A DNA stretch of 5,162 nucleotides. It comes from Bacteroidales bacterium (GTDB lineage: Bacteria > Bacteroidota > Bacteroidia > Bacteroidales > P3). The stretch is taken from the NCBI GenBank assembly GCA_031271725.1, contig JAISVE010000136.1, positions 1-5,162 on the forward strand, written 5' to 3'. Below are positions 3,914-5,162 of this stretch, one piece after another. Each line of letters starts with the position of its first letter. The stretch's first letter is position 1. Position numbers and translations under genes: made by a program. The notes under the pieces are model-generated. The model searched no databases. It was not told where the DNA came from and worked only from the letters and a program-made list of their open reading frames with translations.

Positions 3914-5162
3914 AATTGAAATTCCAAATTTGCTCGTGTTTTATGCCGTTTCTTTGTGGAAATTTTGTGTCGTCAAGCGAAACCACAATTTTTTCGTAAT
4001 TATCGGAAATTAGTTCGAGTGGCAGGTATTCTCGCTCGATAGTTTTTTCATCAAACATTAAATAACTTGCTTGCACATACAAAACTCTGTCGTCTTTCAA
4101 TGCAACAAAATCAACTTCCTTATCTCGAAAAACTCCTGTATAAACCTTGAAACCAGCGCGTTTTAAGGTGAGATATACAAGATTTTCTAACTTATAGCCA
4201 ACACCGTAACCAAAGCCGGTATAGAGATAGTTTTTATATGCTAAATCATTAATGTAATATTTGCAGTTTCCTGAAATTGTGTCTTTTCCTCTAATGTCAT
4301 AGCGTTCCGACTTATGTATCAAAAAAGAGTTTTCCATATAATTTATATAAGCGGAAACTGTGTCATAAGTGGTTTTCCTGCCCAAATTTTTGAAATAATT
4401 CACAATGCTTGTTATTGAAATTAAATTTGCGGCATTGTTTACTAAAAACACAAAAATATCTTCCAACAATTTCGGCTCCTTTATGCTGTAACGCTCAATA
4501 ATATCACGTAAGAAAACAGTATTTTTTATTGCTGAAACATAATTCCGTTTGATTTCATCATTCTGTAAATTGAAAAGTTCGGGCAAGCCGCCGCTTTCCA
4601 TATATTCAATAAAATTTTGTTTTGTTTTTTCTTTCTCTAAAATGCCTGAATATTCGGAAAAACTAAACGGAAATATCTCAAACTCAACATAACGCCCTGA
4701 AAGCAGGCTTGCCAATTCACCCGAAAGCAGAGTTGAATTTGAGCCAGAAATAAAAATTTCATATTCATCTACAAAATCTTGAGAATAAGAATTCACAAAA
4801 TGTTCCCAGCCAATAATATTTTGAATTTCATCAATAAAAATACAAACCTTCCCCGAAATGCCAAGCTGTTTTTTATAAAACTTCACAAAAGCATCAAGGT
4901 CAGAGTTATTGGCAATAAAATCAAATTCTATATATTCTTTGTTTATGTAAAGAATATTTTTTCCATCTATACCACTATCTATCAACTTATTTGCCAATTG
5001 GCGCAAAATATAGCTTTTGCCTGTACGTCTTTGCCCGATAAGCACTTTAATAAGACGATTGCCGGTATATGTAAAGATTTTATCAGTGTAATCCTTGCGG
5101 TAAAAGCCCAAAGAGATTGTTTCGGAGGCTTTTTTGTCCCAAAAATTATATTTTTTTACTAC
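3903..5162 (-). CDS. AAA-family ATPase with DUF4143 C-terminal domain, 5' end outside the window
   Basis: From the TTG at 5111, Walker A GQRRTGKS is residues 26-33, Walker B CIFIDEIQ is 90-97 (D94, E95), and the sensor region FISGSNSTLLSGELASLLSGRY (120-141) followed by EIFPFSFSEY is typical of AAA_14/DUF4143 proteins. The C-terminal part has YYINDLAYKNYL (285-296), LENLVYLTLKRAGF (308-321) and a nuclease-fold-like strand pair KEVDFVAL and VLYVQASY (331-338, 343-350), with Gln in place of a catalytic Lys. Such ATPases are common, mobile and poorly understood in Bacteroidota; no substrate is known. The TTG is unlikely to be the start: the frame stays open to the window edge and the extra residues (VVKKYNFWDKKASETIS) look coding. 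The gene is visibly more AT-rich than mutS, suggesting transfer. Its TAA (3905-3903) overlaps the mutS start by 11 bp, implying coupling. Confidence 0.88.
   Translation of the reverse strand, partial: VVKKYNFWDKKASETISLGFYRKDYTDKIFTYTGNRLIKVLIGQRRTGKSYILRQLANKLIDSGIDGKNILYINKEYIEFDFIANNSDLDAFVKFYKKQLGISGKVCIFIDEIQNIIGWEHFVNSYSQDFVDEYEIFISGSNSTLLSGELASLLSGRYVEFEIFPFSFSEYSGILEKEKTKQNFIEYMESGGLPELFNLQNDEIKRNYVSAIKNTVFLRDIIERYSIKEPKLLEDIFVFLVNNAANLISITSIVNYFKNLGRKTTYDTVSAYINYMENSFLIHKSERYDIRGKDTISGNCKYYINDLAYKNYLYTGFGYGVGYKLENLVYLTLKRAGFKVYTGVFRDKEVDFVALKDDRVLYVQASYLMFDEKTIEREYLPLELISDNYEKIVVSLDDTKFPQRNGIKHEQIWNFNYGK

Noticed and set aside
3903..5162. ATPase plus mutS as a novel defence system
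   Set aside because: MutS is the ordinary mismatch repair MutS1 with all motifs and no effector domain. DUF4143 ATPases occur next to many unrelated genes. Adjacency alone does not support a joint system.

Overview
The window looks like chromosomal DNA from a member of the phylum Bacteroidota. The left edge encodes the C-terminal tail of a protein secreted by the type IX system, a machinery restricted to this phylum. None of the visible start codons has a clear Shine-Dalgarno sequence, which also fits. No genus can be read from the sequence.

Layout, left to right. Positions 1-162 (+) are the end of a T9SS cargo gene, followed by five degenerate GCGATA-type repeats and a strong bidirectional terminator (232-263). 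Positions 264-508 hold no intact gene. They contain a small hairpin, a perfect 19-bp inverted repeat, a four-tract G-quadruplex motif and an open frame without a start codon that may be a gene remnant. The other genes are on the minus strand and converge on the T9SS gene. In transcription order they are a DUF4143-type AAA ATPase that runs in from the right edge, mutS (3913-932) and a 74-residue tail-anchored small protein (733-509). The ATPase stop codon overlaps the mutS start codon region by 11 bp, so the two are probably co-transcribed and translationally coupled. Between mutS and the small gene lies a long imperfect palindrome (813-938) that contains the mutS stop codon.

MutS is the core mismatch repair sensor and has every catalytic and mismatch-binding motif. 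At 993 residues it is roughly 100 or more longer than usual for the family. Three low-complexity insertions account for the excess. The largest is a ~99-residue Pro/Ala-rich linker between the ATPase domain and the terminal beta-clamp-binding motif QLSLF. The DNA for this linker is unlike the rest of the gene: a dense run of G-tracts on the plus strand, internal duplications, a perfect 8-bp-stem palindrome, and an ~90-bp block resembling a Bacteroidota interspersed repeat that is normally intergenic. I read it as in-frame repeat-element insertion and expansion inside an essential-pathway gene, comparable to Rickettsia palindromic elements. This is the most notable thing in the window. No defence island, CRISPR array, tRNA, rRNA or insertion sequence was seen.
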